A stretch of DNA of 59,570 nt, from contig DASPLX010000014.1 of assembly GCA_035627375.1 (NCBI GenBank), positions 1 to 59,570 of the forward strand, read 5' to 3'. Position 1 is the first letter of the stretch; every line of letters begins with the position of its first letter. The DNA is from DASPLX01 sp035627375 (GTDB lineage Bacteria; Pseudomonadota; Gammaproteobacteria; Burkholderiales; Burkholderiaceae_D). Position numbers and translations under genes: made by a program. Below the pieces are notes generated by a model that was not told the DNA's origin, searched no databases, and saw nothing but the letters and a program-made list of their open reading frames with translations. Shown here piece after piece: positions 1 to 8,326 of the stretch.

Positions 1-384
<384 letters not shown>

Positions 385-505
385 ACGGCCGCCGGCCCCG
401 GACACATCGCGCGCCGGTTTCGACACGTGCCGGCCATTCGCATATTGATGTAAAGTCACGCGCATCCGTTTGCCCGTGCCGATCCGATACCCGAAAGGAA
501 GCGTC

Positions 506-964
506 ATGCACCGTTCCCTCTTGCAAGCCGCCCGCGTGTCCGCGCTGGCCGCCGCCCTCTTGCCGTTGCCGGCGGCCGCCTCGCTCGACGAATTGAACAA
601 CGAGGTCGCCGCCGCCGAGCGCGCCTTCGCCAGGACCATGGCCGATCGCGATCATGCGGCTTTCGCTTCTTTCCTGGCGCCCGAGGCGATCTTCTTTTCG
701 CGCGCCAAGGTATTGCGCGGCAAGGAAGAAGTCGCGGCCGGCTGGAAGCGCTTCTACGAGGGAGCAGCCGCGCCGTTCTCCTGGGAACCGGACCTGACCG
801 AAGTGCTCGCCTCCGGCGATCTCGCGCTGTCCAGCGGCCCGGTGCGCGATCCGCAGGGAAAGCAGATCGGCCGCTTCAATTCGATCTGGAAGCGCGACGC
901 GTCGGGCAAGTGGCGCGTCGTGTTCGACAAGGGCGAGCAGCCCTGCGATTGCGCCAAGCCCTGA
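506..964 (+). CDS. exported NTF2-like (DUF4440/SnoaL-type) protein
   Basis: 152 residues. The ATG at 506 is preceded by AAAGGAA six bases upstream; an upstream GTG-type start at 470 lacks this. Residues 1-25 form a signal peptide (hydrophobic ALAAALLPLPAAAS). The rest has the pattern of the SnoaL/DUF4440 cone fold: an N-terminal helix pair with ERAFARTMADRDHAAFASFL, then alternating strands ending in GRFNSIWKRDASGKWRVVFD. Such proteins bind small hydrophobic ligands or act as small enzymes, and the substrate cannot be read from sequence. It lies 12 bases before the RidA-like lipoprotein, so the two are probably co-transcribed and both act outside the cytoplasm. Confidence 0.75.
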   Translation: MHRSLLQAARVSALAAALLPLPAAASLDELNNEVAAAERAFARTMADRDHAAFASFLAPEAIFFSRAKVLRGKEEVAAGWKRFYEGAAAPFSWEPDLTEVLASGDLALSSGPVRDPQGKQIGRFNSIWKRDASGKWRVVFDKGEQPCDCAKP

Positions 965-976
965 CGAGGTACCGGC

Positions 977-1468
977 ATGCGCGCCTTTCTTCTTGCTCTC
1001 TCCGCGTTCGCTTTGCTGGCCGGCTGCGCGGCGCCGATTCCTCCCGCGCCGGCGGTCGGCAAGACCGTCGTGATTCCGCCCGGCAGGGAAGTCGAATACC
1101 AGCGCTATCGCTATGCGCCGGCGGTGCGGGTCGGCGATACCGTGATCCTGTCCGGCATTCCGGCCTACAAGGGCGACGGCTATGCCGCGAAAGTCCGCAA
1201 CATGTTCGACGAAGTCAAGCGCACGCTCGAACATGCCGGAGCGACGCTGGATGACGTGGTCGAGATCACGACCTTCCACGCCGGTGCCGGCGACACGGCG
1301 GCCTTCCAACAGGAATTCCGCGAGTTCCTCAAGATCCACGCCGAATACTTCAAGCAGGATTACCCCGCCTGGACGGCGGTCGGCAAGACCACCTTGCTGG
1401 CCGACGGCGCTCCGGTCGAGATGCGCGTGGTCGCCGTGATCGGCTCCGGCAAGCGCCACGCCAAATAA
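977..1468 (+). CDS. RidA/YjgF-family lipoprotein
   Basis: 163 residues. The start has GAGGT a few bases upstream. Residues 1-18 are a lipoprotein signal with lipobox LLAGC. The remainder is a full RidA (YjgF/YER057c/UK114) domain: VGDTVILSGIP, an NMFDEVKRTLEHAGATLDDVVEITTF helix-strand block, and the C-terminal VEMRVVAVI strand. Canonical RidA hydrolyses reactive enamines in the cytoplasm using an arginine (Arg105 in E. coli, in ARLPKD). Here the aligned segment reads TTLLAD, so that arginine appears to be replaced by threonine. With the lipid anchor this suggests a periplasmic, non-canonical family member of unknown ligand. Confidence 0.85.
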   Translation: MRAFLLALSAFALLAGCAAPIPPAPAVGKTVVIPPGREVEYQRYRYAPAVRVGDTVILSGIPAYKGDGYAAKVRNMFDEVKRTLEHAGATLDDVVEITTFHAGAGDTAAFQQEFREFLKIHAEYFKQDYPAWTAVGKTTLLADGAPVEMRVVAVIGSGKRHAK

Positions 1469-1610
1469 GCGCCTCTTCCGGGTTGCCGCTGCACATCGTG
1501 GATGGAAAGCCACGATACGCGATTGCAGCGTTGCAAACGCCCTTGCCGCGCCTATAATCGGTTCAAGCGCCGGAGTCAGGCGCGGCATCGCCACAACAAG
1601 GGGAGGCGGT

Positions 1611-2597
1611 ATGAGCGCGAAGACGTGGGCCGCGGGAATCATGCTGGCTGTCTCGACGGCGGCAACGGCGCAAGACAATTGTCCGAACCGCGGCGATCTC
1701 GATGCGCCATACTGCGATGCGGACAAGGACCTGGTCGCCGATGCGCCGACCGACCCGAAAAAATTCAAGAATCCCGCGACGCTGGCCTTCACCTTCACGC
1801 CGCTCGAAGATGCCGGCGTCTACGAGAAACTGTTCAAGCCCTTCACCGAACATCTTGCCCAATGCACCGGCAAGAAGGTGTCCTTCCTGCCGGTGCAAAC
1901 CAATTCGGCGGAAATCGAAGCGATGCGCGCCGGCAAGCTGCACGTCGGCGCATTTTCCGCGGGGCCGACCAACTTCGCCGTCAACATCGCCGGCGCCGTG
2001 CCTTTCGCCGTGGTCGGCAACCAGAAGGAATTCCAGAGCTACTCGCTGATCGTGATCACGCGCAAGGATGGCGCGATCCAGAAAATGGCCGATATCAAGG
2101 GCAAGAAGGTCGCCCATACGTCGGCGACTTCCAATTCGGGGCACCTGGCGCCGATGGCCTTGTTTCCGAAGGTGGGAGTGGTGCCGGACAAGGATTACAA
2201 GATCCTGTTTTCGGGCAAGCACGATCATTCCATCCTCGGCGTGAACTCCGGCGAATACGACGCCGCCGCGGTCGCTTCCGATGTCTTCGAGCGCATGGCC
2301 GAACGCGGCCAGGTGAAGGCCGACGATTTCCGCATCATTTACCGCAGCGACAAGTTTCCAACCCAGTCTTTCGCCCATGCCCACGATCTCGATCCGGCAT
2401 TGCGCGACCAGATGCTGAAATGCTTCTACGACTACCGCTTCACCGACGATCTGAAAAAGGCATTCGCCGGCGCCGACCGCTTCTTTCCGATCAACTACAA
2501 GAAAGATTTCTTCATGGTGCGCTATGTGTCGCAGGCGGCCGGCGAATCGTTCAATCGCGCCGCCTACGACAAGCAAGCCGCCAAAGAGAAAAAGTGA
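1611..2597 (+). CDS. PhnD-family phosphate/phosphite/phosphonate-type ABC substrate-binding protein
   Basis: 328 residues with an N-terminal signal peptide (cleavage near ATAQD). GGGGAGG-type SD bases lie just before the ATG. The body is a periplasmic binding protein of the PhnD/SsuA-like class: FTPLEDAGVYEKLFKPFTEHL, then VQTNSAEIEAMRAGKLHVGAFSAGPTNFAV, and IKGKKVAHTSATSNSGHLAP, where PhnD proteins bind the phosphonate or phosphite group through Ser/Thr residues. No phnC or phnE transporter gene is adjacent, so it either serves a transporter encoded elsewhere or acts as a sensor partner. Four cysteines in the mature part (CPN, PYC, QCTG, KCF) may form disulphides. The actual ligand is unknown. 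Confidence 0.85.
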   Translation: MSAKTWAAGIMLAVSTAATAQDNCPNRGDLDAPYCDADKDLVADAPTDPKKFKNPATLAFTFTPLEDAGVYEKLFKPFTEHLAQCTGKKVSFLPVQTNSAEIEAMRAGKLHVGAFSAGPTNFAVNIAGAVPFAVVGNQKEFQSYSLIVITRKDGAIQKMADIKGKKVAHTSATSNSGHLAPMALFPKVGVVPDKDYKILFSGKHDHSILGVNSGEYDAAAVASDVFERMAERGQVKADDFRIIYRSDKFPTQSFAHAHDLDPALRDQMLKCFYDYRFTDDLKKAFAGADRFFPINYKKDFFMVRYVSQAAGESFNRAAYDKQAAKEKK

Positions 2598-2659
2598 CGG
2601 CTTTGCGGGTCGGGCAATGTCTGGCACACTGACGGTCATCCGTATCGTGCGCAGATCCG

Positions 2660-3088
2660 ATGCCGCAGCCGCTTTCCTGCTATTACCTCGATGAACCGCT
2701 GACGGAAGAGGAATTCGCCTTCGTCCGGCAGACGCTGATCGGGCCATGGGCGAAATTCAAGACGCGGGCGCCGGCGCTCACGCAAAAGCGCGTGCCGGCC
2801 GTCCTGCCCGCTCCCGACGAACATGGCCGCTATGTGGAAAGCCGCGAACAGCGCGCCGAACGCGTGCGCGCCAACTTGCGCAATGCCGGCATCCGCGCCG
2901 ACAACGGCCGCCAGGTGGTATGGGTCACGCCGCGCGATCCGGAATGGGATGCGATCTTTCAATTCGCGATTCGCGAAGAGACCGGGCTTGCACCCTTCGT
3001 CGCGCAGCGCTGGTTCCTGGAGAACGGCGTGCCGGTACGCGGCGGCATCCGCGTGGTCGATACCCAGCTGCTGATCGAAGGGTTGTAG
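2660..3088 (+). CDS. conserved-looking hypothetical protein
   Basis: 142 residues, not recognised. It has no signal peptide or membrane segment and many charged residues, with a long basic-acidic region ESREQRAERVRANLRNAG and a compact C-terminal part containing DPEWDAIFQFAIREETGLAPF and VPVRGGIRVVDTQLL. GC-rich third codon positions and the absence of a better frame support real coding. It lies about 60 bases after the PhnD-like gene and 29 bases before an FAD oxidoreductase on the same strand, so it may belong to one transcription unit with the latter. Cytoplasmic location is inferred. Confidence 0.6.
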   Translation: MPQPLSCYYLDEPLTEEEFAFVRQTLIGPWAKFKTRAPALTQKRVPAVLPAPDEHGRYVESREQRAERVRANLRNAGIRADNGRQVVWVTPRDPEWDAIFQFAIREETGLAPFVAQRWFLENGVPVRGGIRVVDTQLLIEGL

Positions 3089-3117
3089 GCGCGAAAAAGA
3101 ACAAGGAATTCATTCGA

Positions 3118-4242
3118 ATGCAGATCAGTTATTGGGAACAGGACGCCATGCTCGATGCCGACGTCATCGTCATCGGCGGCGGCATCATCGGCTTGCAGAC
3201 GGCGCTCGAATTGCGCGAACGCCTGCCGCGCGAGCGCATCGTATTGCTCGAACGCGGTTTGCTGCCGGCGGGCGCCTCGAGCCGCAACGCCGGCTTCGCG
3301 TGCTTCGGCAGCCTCACCGAAATCCTGCACGACATCGACGCGATGGGCGCCGACGCCGCCGTGGCGTTGGTCGAGCGCCGCTGGCGCGGCTTGCAGCGGC
3401 TGCGCTCGCGGCTCGGCGACGATGCCATGGGTTACGAGGATTTCGGCGGCTTCGAACTGCTGCTCGAGGCGCAAACCGGCGCGCTGCGGCGCCTGGACGA
3501 AGTGAACGAACATCTGCATCGCCTGTTCGGTCAAGCCGTCTTCTCGGTCGATGCAGCGGGCTTGCGCGCGAGCGGCTTCGGCCGCGAGGTGCACGCGCTG
3601 GTGAAGAATCCGCTCGAAGGCCAGGTGCATTCTGGCCGCATGATGCGAGCCCTGGCGGCGCTGGCGGCGCGGCACGGCATCGAAATCCATACCGGAGCGC
3701 AAGTCACGGCCTTGCACGACGACGGCGCGCGCGTGCATGTACAAGTGGAAAGCCGGCGCGGCCTCGCGTTCCGCGCGCCGCGCGTTGCCGTCTGCACCAA
3801 CGGCATCACCGGCAGCGTGCTGCCCGATTGCGGCATCGTTCCCGGCCGCGGCCAGGTGCTGGTGACCGAACCGGTCAGCGGCCTGCCGTGGCGCGGAACC
3901 TATCATTTCGACGAGGGCTTCTATTACTTCCGCAATGTCGGCGAGCGCATCCTGCTCGGCGGCGGCCGCAATCTCGATTTCGCCGGCGAGGAGACGGCCG
4001 AGATGGCGCTGACCGACAAGATCCAGGCGGCGCTCGAGAAGATGCTGTACCAGGTGATCGTGCCGGGCCGCGAGCCGCGCATCGAGCATCGCTGGGCCGG
4101 CATCATGGGTTTCGCCGCCGACAAGCAGCCGATCGTCAAGCGCGTGTCCGAACGCGTCGCGCTCGGCTTCGGCTGCAACGGCATGGGCGTGGCGCTCGGC
4201 GCCGACATCGCGGCGGAGACGGCGGCGCTGTTGAACGACTGA
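3118..4242 (+). CDS. FAD-dependent oxidoreductase of the D-amino-acid oxidase (DAO) family
   Basis: 374 residues. ATG 3118 has ACAAGGA ten bases upstream and is preferred over earlier in-frame codons. Residues 15-45 carry the Rossmann FAD motif (DVIVIGGGIIGLQTA followed by ERIVLLERG), then SSRNAGFACFGS, typical of glycine oxidase / gamma-glutamylputrescine oxidase / sarcosine oxidase relatives. The C-terminal FAD-binding part reads IEHRWAGIMGFAADKQPIV and LGFGCNGMGVALGADIAAE. These enzymes oxidise secondary or primary amines to imines with release of peroxide. Substrate is not predictable; a PuuB-like polyamine or amino-acid oxidase is plausible. The GNAT gene starts six bases downstream, suggesting translational coupling. 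Confidence 0.85.
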   Translation: MQISYWEQDAMLDADVIVIGGGIIGLQTALELRERLPRERIVLLERGLLPAGASSRNAGFACFGSLTEILHDIDAMGADAAVALVERRWRGLQRLRSRLGDDAMGYEDFGGFELLLEAQTGALRRLDEVNEHLHRLFGQAVFSVDAAGLRASGFGREVHALVKNPLEGQVHSGRMMRALAALAARHGIEIHTGAQVTALHDDGARVHVQVESRRGLAFRAPRVAVCTNGITGSVLPDCGIVPGRGQVLVTEPVSGLPWRGTYHFDEGFYYFRNVGERILLGGGRNLDFAGEETAEMALTDKIQAALEKMLYQVIVPGREPRIEHRWAGIMGFAADKQPIVKRVSERVALGFGCNGMGVALGADIAAETAALLND

Positions 4243-4248
4243 AGCGGC

Positions 4249-4725
4249 ATGCCGAGCCTTCTTGACACGCGCTTTCGTGCCGCGACGACTTCCGACGCCC
4301 AGGCGATCGCCGATGTGTATCTCGCCGCGCGCAAACGTTTTCTTCCTTTTGCTCCGCTGGCTCACTCGGATGACGATGTCCGGCATTGGATTCGCACCAT
4401 CCTTGTTCCCGCCGGCGGCGTGACCGTGGCGGAGGCCGGCAGCCGGATTGTCGGCATGATGGCGACTTCCTGCGCGGAATCGGTCAACTGGCTCGATCAT
4501 CTTTACCTCGCGCCCGACGCCGTAGGCCGCGGGATCGGCTCGCGCATGCTGGAGCGTGCCAAGGGCGAGTTGAGTACACCGATTCGTCTCTATACTTTCC
4601 AGGCCAACACCGCTGCCTGCCGCTTCTATGAGCGCCACGGCTTCCATCCCATTGCCTACAGCGATGGCGACAGCAACGAAGAAAAATGTCCGGATGTGCT
4701 CTATGAGTGGAGAGGCGGCGCCTGA
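4249..4725 (+). CDS. GNAT family N-acetyltransferase
   Basis: 158 residues with the GCN5-related fold: N-terminal FRAATTSDAQAIADVYLAARK, central VAEAGSRIVGMMA strand, motif A with LDHLYLAPDAVGRGIGSRML (the RGIGSR loop binds acetyl-CoA), and the C-terminal NTAACRFYERHGFHPI segment typical of small-molecule or peptide acetyltransferases. It would transfer an acetyl group from acetyl-CoA to an amine. It follows the FAD oxidoreductase by six bases and probably shares its mRNA, so amine metabolism is a reasonable but unproven context. Confidence 0.85.
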   Translation: MPSLLDTRFRAATTSDAQAIADVYLAARKRFLPFAPLAHSDDDVRHWIRTILVPAGGVTVAEAGSRIVGMMATSCAESVNWLDHLYLAPDAVGRGIGSRMLERAKGELSTPIRLYTFQANTAACRFYERHGFHPIAYSDGDSNEEKCPDVLYEWRGGA

Positions 4726-4957
4726 CAGCCTAGGGCGGTTTGCCACACGCCGATTTACGCTTTCCGCCGGCCGCTCGATGGCGATTGCGGCGTTGCAAAT
4801 GCTCAGCAGGGGAACCGCCGGATCGCCGGCCGTCCTGCTTCCGCTTTGCGCCTGGCACTCGCCCCCGATCGCCACGGCATAAACCGCAAATCGGGATGCG
4901 ACGAAGCACTAGCAATGTGCCGCATCGAACCATGCCGGCGGACGGCGTATCGGTGCG

Positions 4958-5923
4958 TCAGGAAGTCCGGTTGTCGATGTCGGTCCCGCGCGGCACGGCA
5001 GGCGGCGCCGGCATCGGCGGCGCATGGCTCGCGGTCCGAACCGCCGCCGTCACGCGATCTTGCGAGAAGCGCAGCCGCACCAAGTCGAGCAGGGATTCGA
5101 TCACGACCGTGCGCCGGCTCGCGCCGGCCTCGAAGGCGCCCGGCGAACCGCCGGCGCGGCACGGCAGTTCATAATCGCCGTCGGGCCGCCGGAGCGCTCG
5201 CATTTCCTCCCAGGTCGCATCGTAGTCCGCGGATTTCCTGCACACATGCTTTTCGCGCGGCGGCAGCTTGTTGGCGTTGCCGATCAGGATCAGCTTGCCG
5301 CAACCGGCCAGCCGGCCGATTTCGCGCACCACCGCGACCATCAATTCCTTCGGCCGGCAACCGTACAGATCGCGCGTGACTTGCTTGATGCCCATCGTCT
5401 TGTCGGTGGCGAGCAAGCCTTGCAAGCCGCCCAGCTTGACGCAGCGCTCGCCGTCCTGCCGCAAGAAGACGAAAGCGGCGGTATAGACGCAGACGTCGCG
5501 CGACATCAGGCGCAGCACGAGTTCGCCGTCGCGGCGCGCGGCATCGGTCGCCGCCAGCGTCAATTGATAGACCGCGCCCGACTTGCCGATGAATTCGCCG
5601 AGCGGCACCGGCTGCTGGGCAGCCTTGCAAGCCCAGTCGGCCAGCGGCGAATGCAGCAGGATGTCGTAGTGTCCGATCAGCAGATCGACGCGATCGGCGT
5701 AGGACAGACGCGGCGTCAGATACGGTCGCCGCAAGCGTCCGCGCAGGTGCGGCGAGGCGCGCGCCATATCGAGCAAGGCCGGCGTGCGCTCGATGTAGCG
5801 CAGCCATTTGCGCGTTTGCAAGGGATGCAAGAGATAGCCGATCAGCATTGCCGCCCTGTCCACGAGACCGGGCCGCAATACGGGCGGCGCGGAGGAGAGG
5901 GGAGCGGGTCCATGGGTTGGCAT
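4958..5923 (-). CDS. VirK/YbjX (DUF535) family protein
   Basis: 321 residues. The central part (about 60-270) has the VirK/YbjX signature: RPYLTPRLSYADRVDLLIGHY, a LTLAATDAARRDGELVLRL strand block, FVFLRQDGERCVKLGGLQG, and the conserved segment KQVTRDLYGCRPKELMVAVV leading to LILIGNANKL. Relatives in enterobacteria (VirK, YbjX, SomA) affect outer membrane integrity and antimicrobial peptide resistance without known enzyme activity. There is no signal peptide. The C-terminal tail of about 40 residues is proline- and alanine-rich and probably disordered. The start at 5923 has no strong SD. It is a single gene, converging with the GNAT gene to its left. Confidence 0.85.
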   Translation of the reverse strand: MPTHGPAPLSSAPPVLRPGLVDRAAMLIGYLLHPLQTRKWLRYIERTPALLDMARASPHLRGRLRRPYLTPRLSYADRVDLLIGHYDILLHSPLADWACKAAQQPVPLGEFIGKSGAVYQLTLAATDAARRDGELVLRLMSRDVCVYTAAFVFLRQDGERCVKLGGLQGLLATDKTMGIKQVTRDLYGCRPKELMVAVVREIGRLAGCGKLILIGNANKLPPREKHVCRKSADYDATWEEMRALRRPDGDYELPCRAGGSPGAFEAGASRRTVVIESLLDLVRLRFSQDRVTAAVRTASHAPPMPAPPAVPRGTDIDNRTS

Positions 5924-6052
5924 AGGCTAAAGCGTCCTCAGAACGATCCGGAAATTCATGGTTTCACTACGGGTGGGCGGTGAATTGAGAATGCACAAAG
6001 CCACCCTCTGATAGACTTCAGCGTTGCTTTTGAATGACTCCCTGGAGGATCC

Positions 6053-8269
6053 ATGGCAGTTTCCCGTCTGCTCCGGCACCGCAACGCGCTTCGCGCGCTG
6101 TGCCTGCTCGCTTTTTCGTCCTGCGCCTTGGCGCAGAGCTCCGCGCCGGCGACGGCGCTCTCTTCACCCGCGGCCACGCTGCCCGTCACGCCGGTGACGC
6201 CGGTGACCGATACTTACTTCGGCACCCAGGTCGTCGATCCGTATCGCTGGATGGAAAACATGAAGAGCGATATTTTCCGCACCTGGGCCAAGTCGCAGGC
6301 CGATTACGCGAACGGCGTGCTCGCGCGCATCCCCGGGCGCGACGCGCTGAAGAAGCGGTTGAGCGAATTGAACAATGCCGCGGAGAACGTCTCCGCCATC
6401 GAAAGCGTCGGCGGCAACCTGTTCTACCTGAAGAGCGAACCGGGCCGCAATTCGCGCCGCCTGTACATACGCGACGCGCAGGGCAACGAACGCATGCTGC
6501 TCGATCCCGACACCCTGAACGCGCAAGGTTCGCACCATGCGATCGATTTCTTCTCGCCGTCGCCGGACGGCAAGCTGCTGGCCGTTGGGGTGTCGCAGGG
6601 CGGCTCGGAAGACAGCACGCTGCGCCTGATGGAAATCGAGAGCGGCAAGTGGCTGCCGGAAGCGATCGACGGCGCCGGGCTCAATCAGGAGGGCATCGGC
6701 TGGCGCCCGGACGGCCGCTCGTTCTTCTACAACCGCCTGCCGCCGGCCGACAAGAAGGGTTATCGCGAACGCTACAACAAGAGCGCCGTCTACGAGCACG
6801 TGATCGGCCAACCGGCGACGAAGGACAAGGCCATCTTCGGCTACGGCGTGACGGTGAAGCGCCATTTCGCGGTGCCGGACCTGCCGTACGTGCTGACCTC
6901 GCCCGATTCGAATTACGCGATCGCGATCGTGCTGCACGGCGATGCCGTCGACCGCTCCGTCTACATCGCTCCGCTGGCGGCCGTCAACGGTCCCGATACG
7001 CCCTGGAAGAAGATCGTCGGCCCCCAGGATCGCGTCAACAGCGTCTACCTGCGCGGCAACGAACTCTATCTGCTGTCGCACAAGAATGCGCCGCGCTATC
7101 AACTGCTTGCGCTCGACCTGGCCAAGCCGGAGATGGCGCGCGCCAAGGTCGTCATTCCGCGCGGCGAGGCGGTGCTGCGCCGTGCGGCGGTGGCGAAGGA
7201 TGCGCTGTACGTGCGCACGCTCGACGGCGGGGTGAGCCGCCTGCTGCGCGTCCCGTTCGACGGCAAGCCGGTGCAGCAGGTGGCGCTGCCGTTCGACGGC
7301 ACGGTGCTGGAAATGGCGGCCGATCCGACCCGGCCGGGCATGCTGGTCAAGCTGGAAGGCTGGACCGAATCGCCGCGCATCTACAGCGTCGACGCGGCAT
7401 CGTCGCAAGTGGTCGACAGCGGATTGCTCAAGCCGTCGCCGGTCAGCTTCTCCGGCATCGAGGCCAAGCGCGTGCTGGTCAAGAGCCATGACGGCATCCT
7501 GGTGCCGCTGTCGATCATCCACAAGAAAGGCATCAAGCTCGACGGCGGCAATCCGGCCATCATCAACGGCTACGGCGCCTACGGCATCACGCTCGAACCG
7601 CGTTTCGTGCCGGGCCGGCTCGCCTGGCTCGAGCGCGGCGGCGTGTACGCGGTGGCGCACGTGCGCGGCGGCGGTGAGTTCGGCGAGGAATGGCACAAGG
7701 GGGCGCATATCCTCAACAAAGCCAACACGATCCGCGATTTCATCGCCTGCGCCGAGTATCTCGTGAAAGAGGGCTATACCTCGTCGAAGAAGCTGGCCGG
7801 CACCGGCGGCAGCGCCGGCGGCATCACGATCGGCGGCGCGATCACGCAGCGCCCGGAATTGTTCGCCGCGGCGCAAAGCGCGGTCGGCCTGTCCGACATG
7901 CTGCGCATGGAATTCACGCCGAACGGCCCGCCCAACATCGCCGAATTCGGCACGGTGACGAAGAAGGACCACTTCGAGGCGATGTATGCGATCAGTCCCT
8001 ACCATCGCGTCAAGCATGGCACGCCGTATCCGGCGGTGATCGTCACGACCGGCATCAACGATCCGCGCGTCGACGCCTGGGAACCCGCCAAGTTCGCCGC
8101 CCGTCTGCAGACGGCGACCGGCAGCGGCAAACCGGTATTGCTGCGCATCGATTACGACGCCGGGCACGGCAGAGGTTCGACCAAGGCGCAAACCATCGCG
8201 GAAACGGCCGACGTCTGGTCTTTCTTCCTGTGGCAGATGGGCGATCCGGCGTTCCAGCCCGCCAAATAG
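6053..8269 (+). CDS. secreted prolyl oligopeptidase, peptidase family S9A
   Basis: 738 residues. TGGAGGA precedes the ATG. Residues 1-28 form a signal peptide ending SSCALAQ. Around residue 50 the typical S9A opening TYFGTQVVDPYRWMENMK begins the N-terminal seven-bladed propeller. The C-terminal alpha/beta hydrolase has GGNPAIINGYGAYGI, YAVAHVRGGGEFGEEWH, the nucleophile in GTGGSAGG (Ser about 587), the acid in TTGINDPRVDAWEPAKF and the base in YDAGHGRG. All three catalytic positions are present, so an active serine peptidase cleaving short peptides after proline, in the periplasm, is expected. It converges on the histidine kinase gene. Confidence 0.93.
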   Translation: MAVSRLLRHRNALRALCLLAFSSCALAQSSAPATALSSPAATLPVTPVTPVTDTYFGTQVVDPYRWMENMKSDIFRTWAKSQADYANGVLARIPGRDALKKRLSELNNAAENVSAIESVGGNLFYLKSEPGRNSRRLYIRDAQGNERMLLDPDTLNAQGSHHAIDFFSPSPDGKLLAVGVSQGGSEDSTLRLMEIESGKWLPEAIDGAGLNQEGIGWRPDGRSFFYNRLPPADKKGYRERYNKSAVYEHVIGQPATKDKAIFGYGVTVKRHFAVPDLPYVLTSPDSNYAIAIVLHGDAVDRSVYIAPLAAVNGPDTPWKKIVGPQDRVNSVYLRGNELYLLSHKNAPRYQLLALDLAKPEMARAKVVIPRGEAVLRRAAVAKDALYVRTLDGGVSRLLRVPFDGKPVQQVALPFDGTVLEMAADPTRPGMLVKLEGWTESPRIYSVDAASSQVVDSGLLKPSPVSFSGIEAKRVLVKSHDGILVPLSIIHKKGIKLDGGNPAIINGYGAYGITLEPRFVPGRLAWLERGGVYAVAHVRGGGEFGEEWHKGAHILNKANTIRDFIACAEYLVKEGYTSSKKLAGTGGSAGGITIGGAITQRPELFAAAQSAVGLSDMLRMEFTPNGPPNIAEFGTVTKKDHFEAMYAISPYHRVKHGTPYPAVIVTTGINDPRVDAWEPAKFAARLQTATGSGKPVLLRIDYDAGHGRGSTKAQTIAETADVWSFFLWQMGDPAFQPAK

Positions 8270-8289
8270 CGGCGCATATCGCCGTCGCT

Positions 8290-8314
8290 GCCGTTCCCGC
8301 CCGGCGGGAACGGC
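8290..8314. terminator. strong hairpin between convergent genes
   Basis: GCCGTTCCCGC (8290-8300) and GCGGGAACGGC (8304-8314) form a perfect 11-bp stem with a three-base loop, between the stop of the S9 peptidase and the stop of the hybrid kinase. There is no clear T run on either side, so it may work as a bidirectional RNA-protecting hairpin or a weak terminator. Confidence 0.6.
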
Positions 8315-8326
8315 GAGCGGCGTCCG

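Noticed and set aside
4726..4957. Frames in the gap between the GNAT and VirK/YbjX genes
   Set aside because: Short overlapping frames on both strands with no SD and no consistent codon pattern; treated as intergenic.
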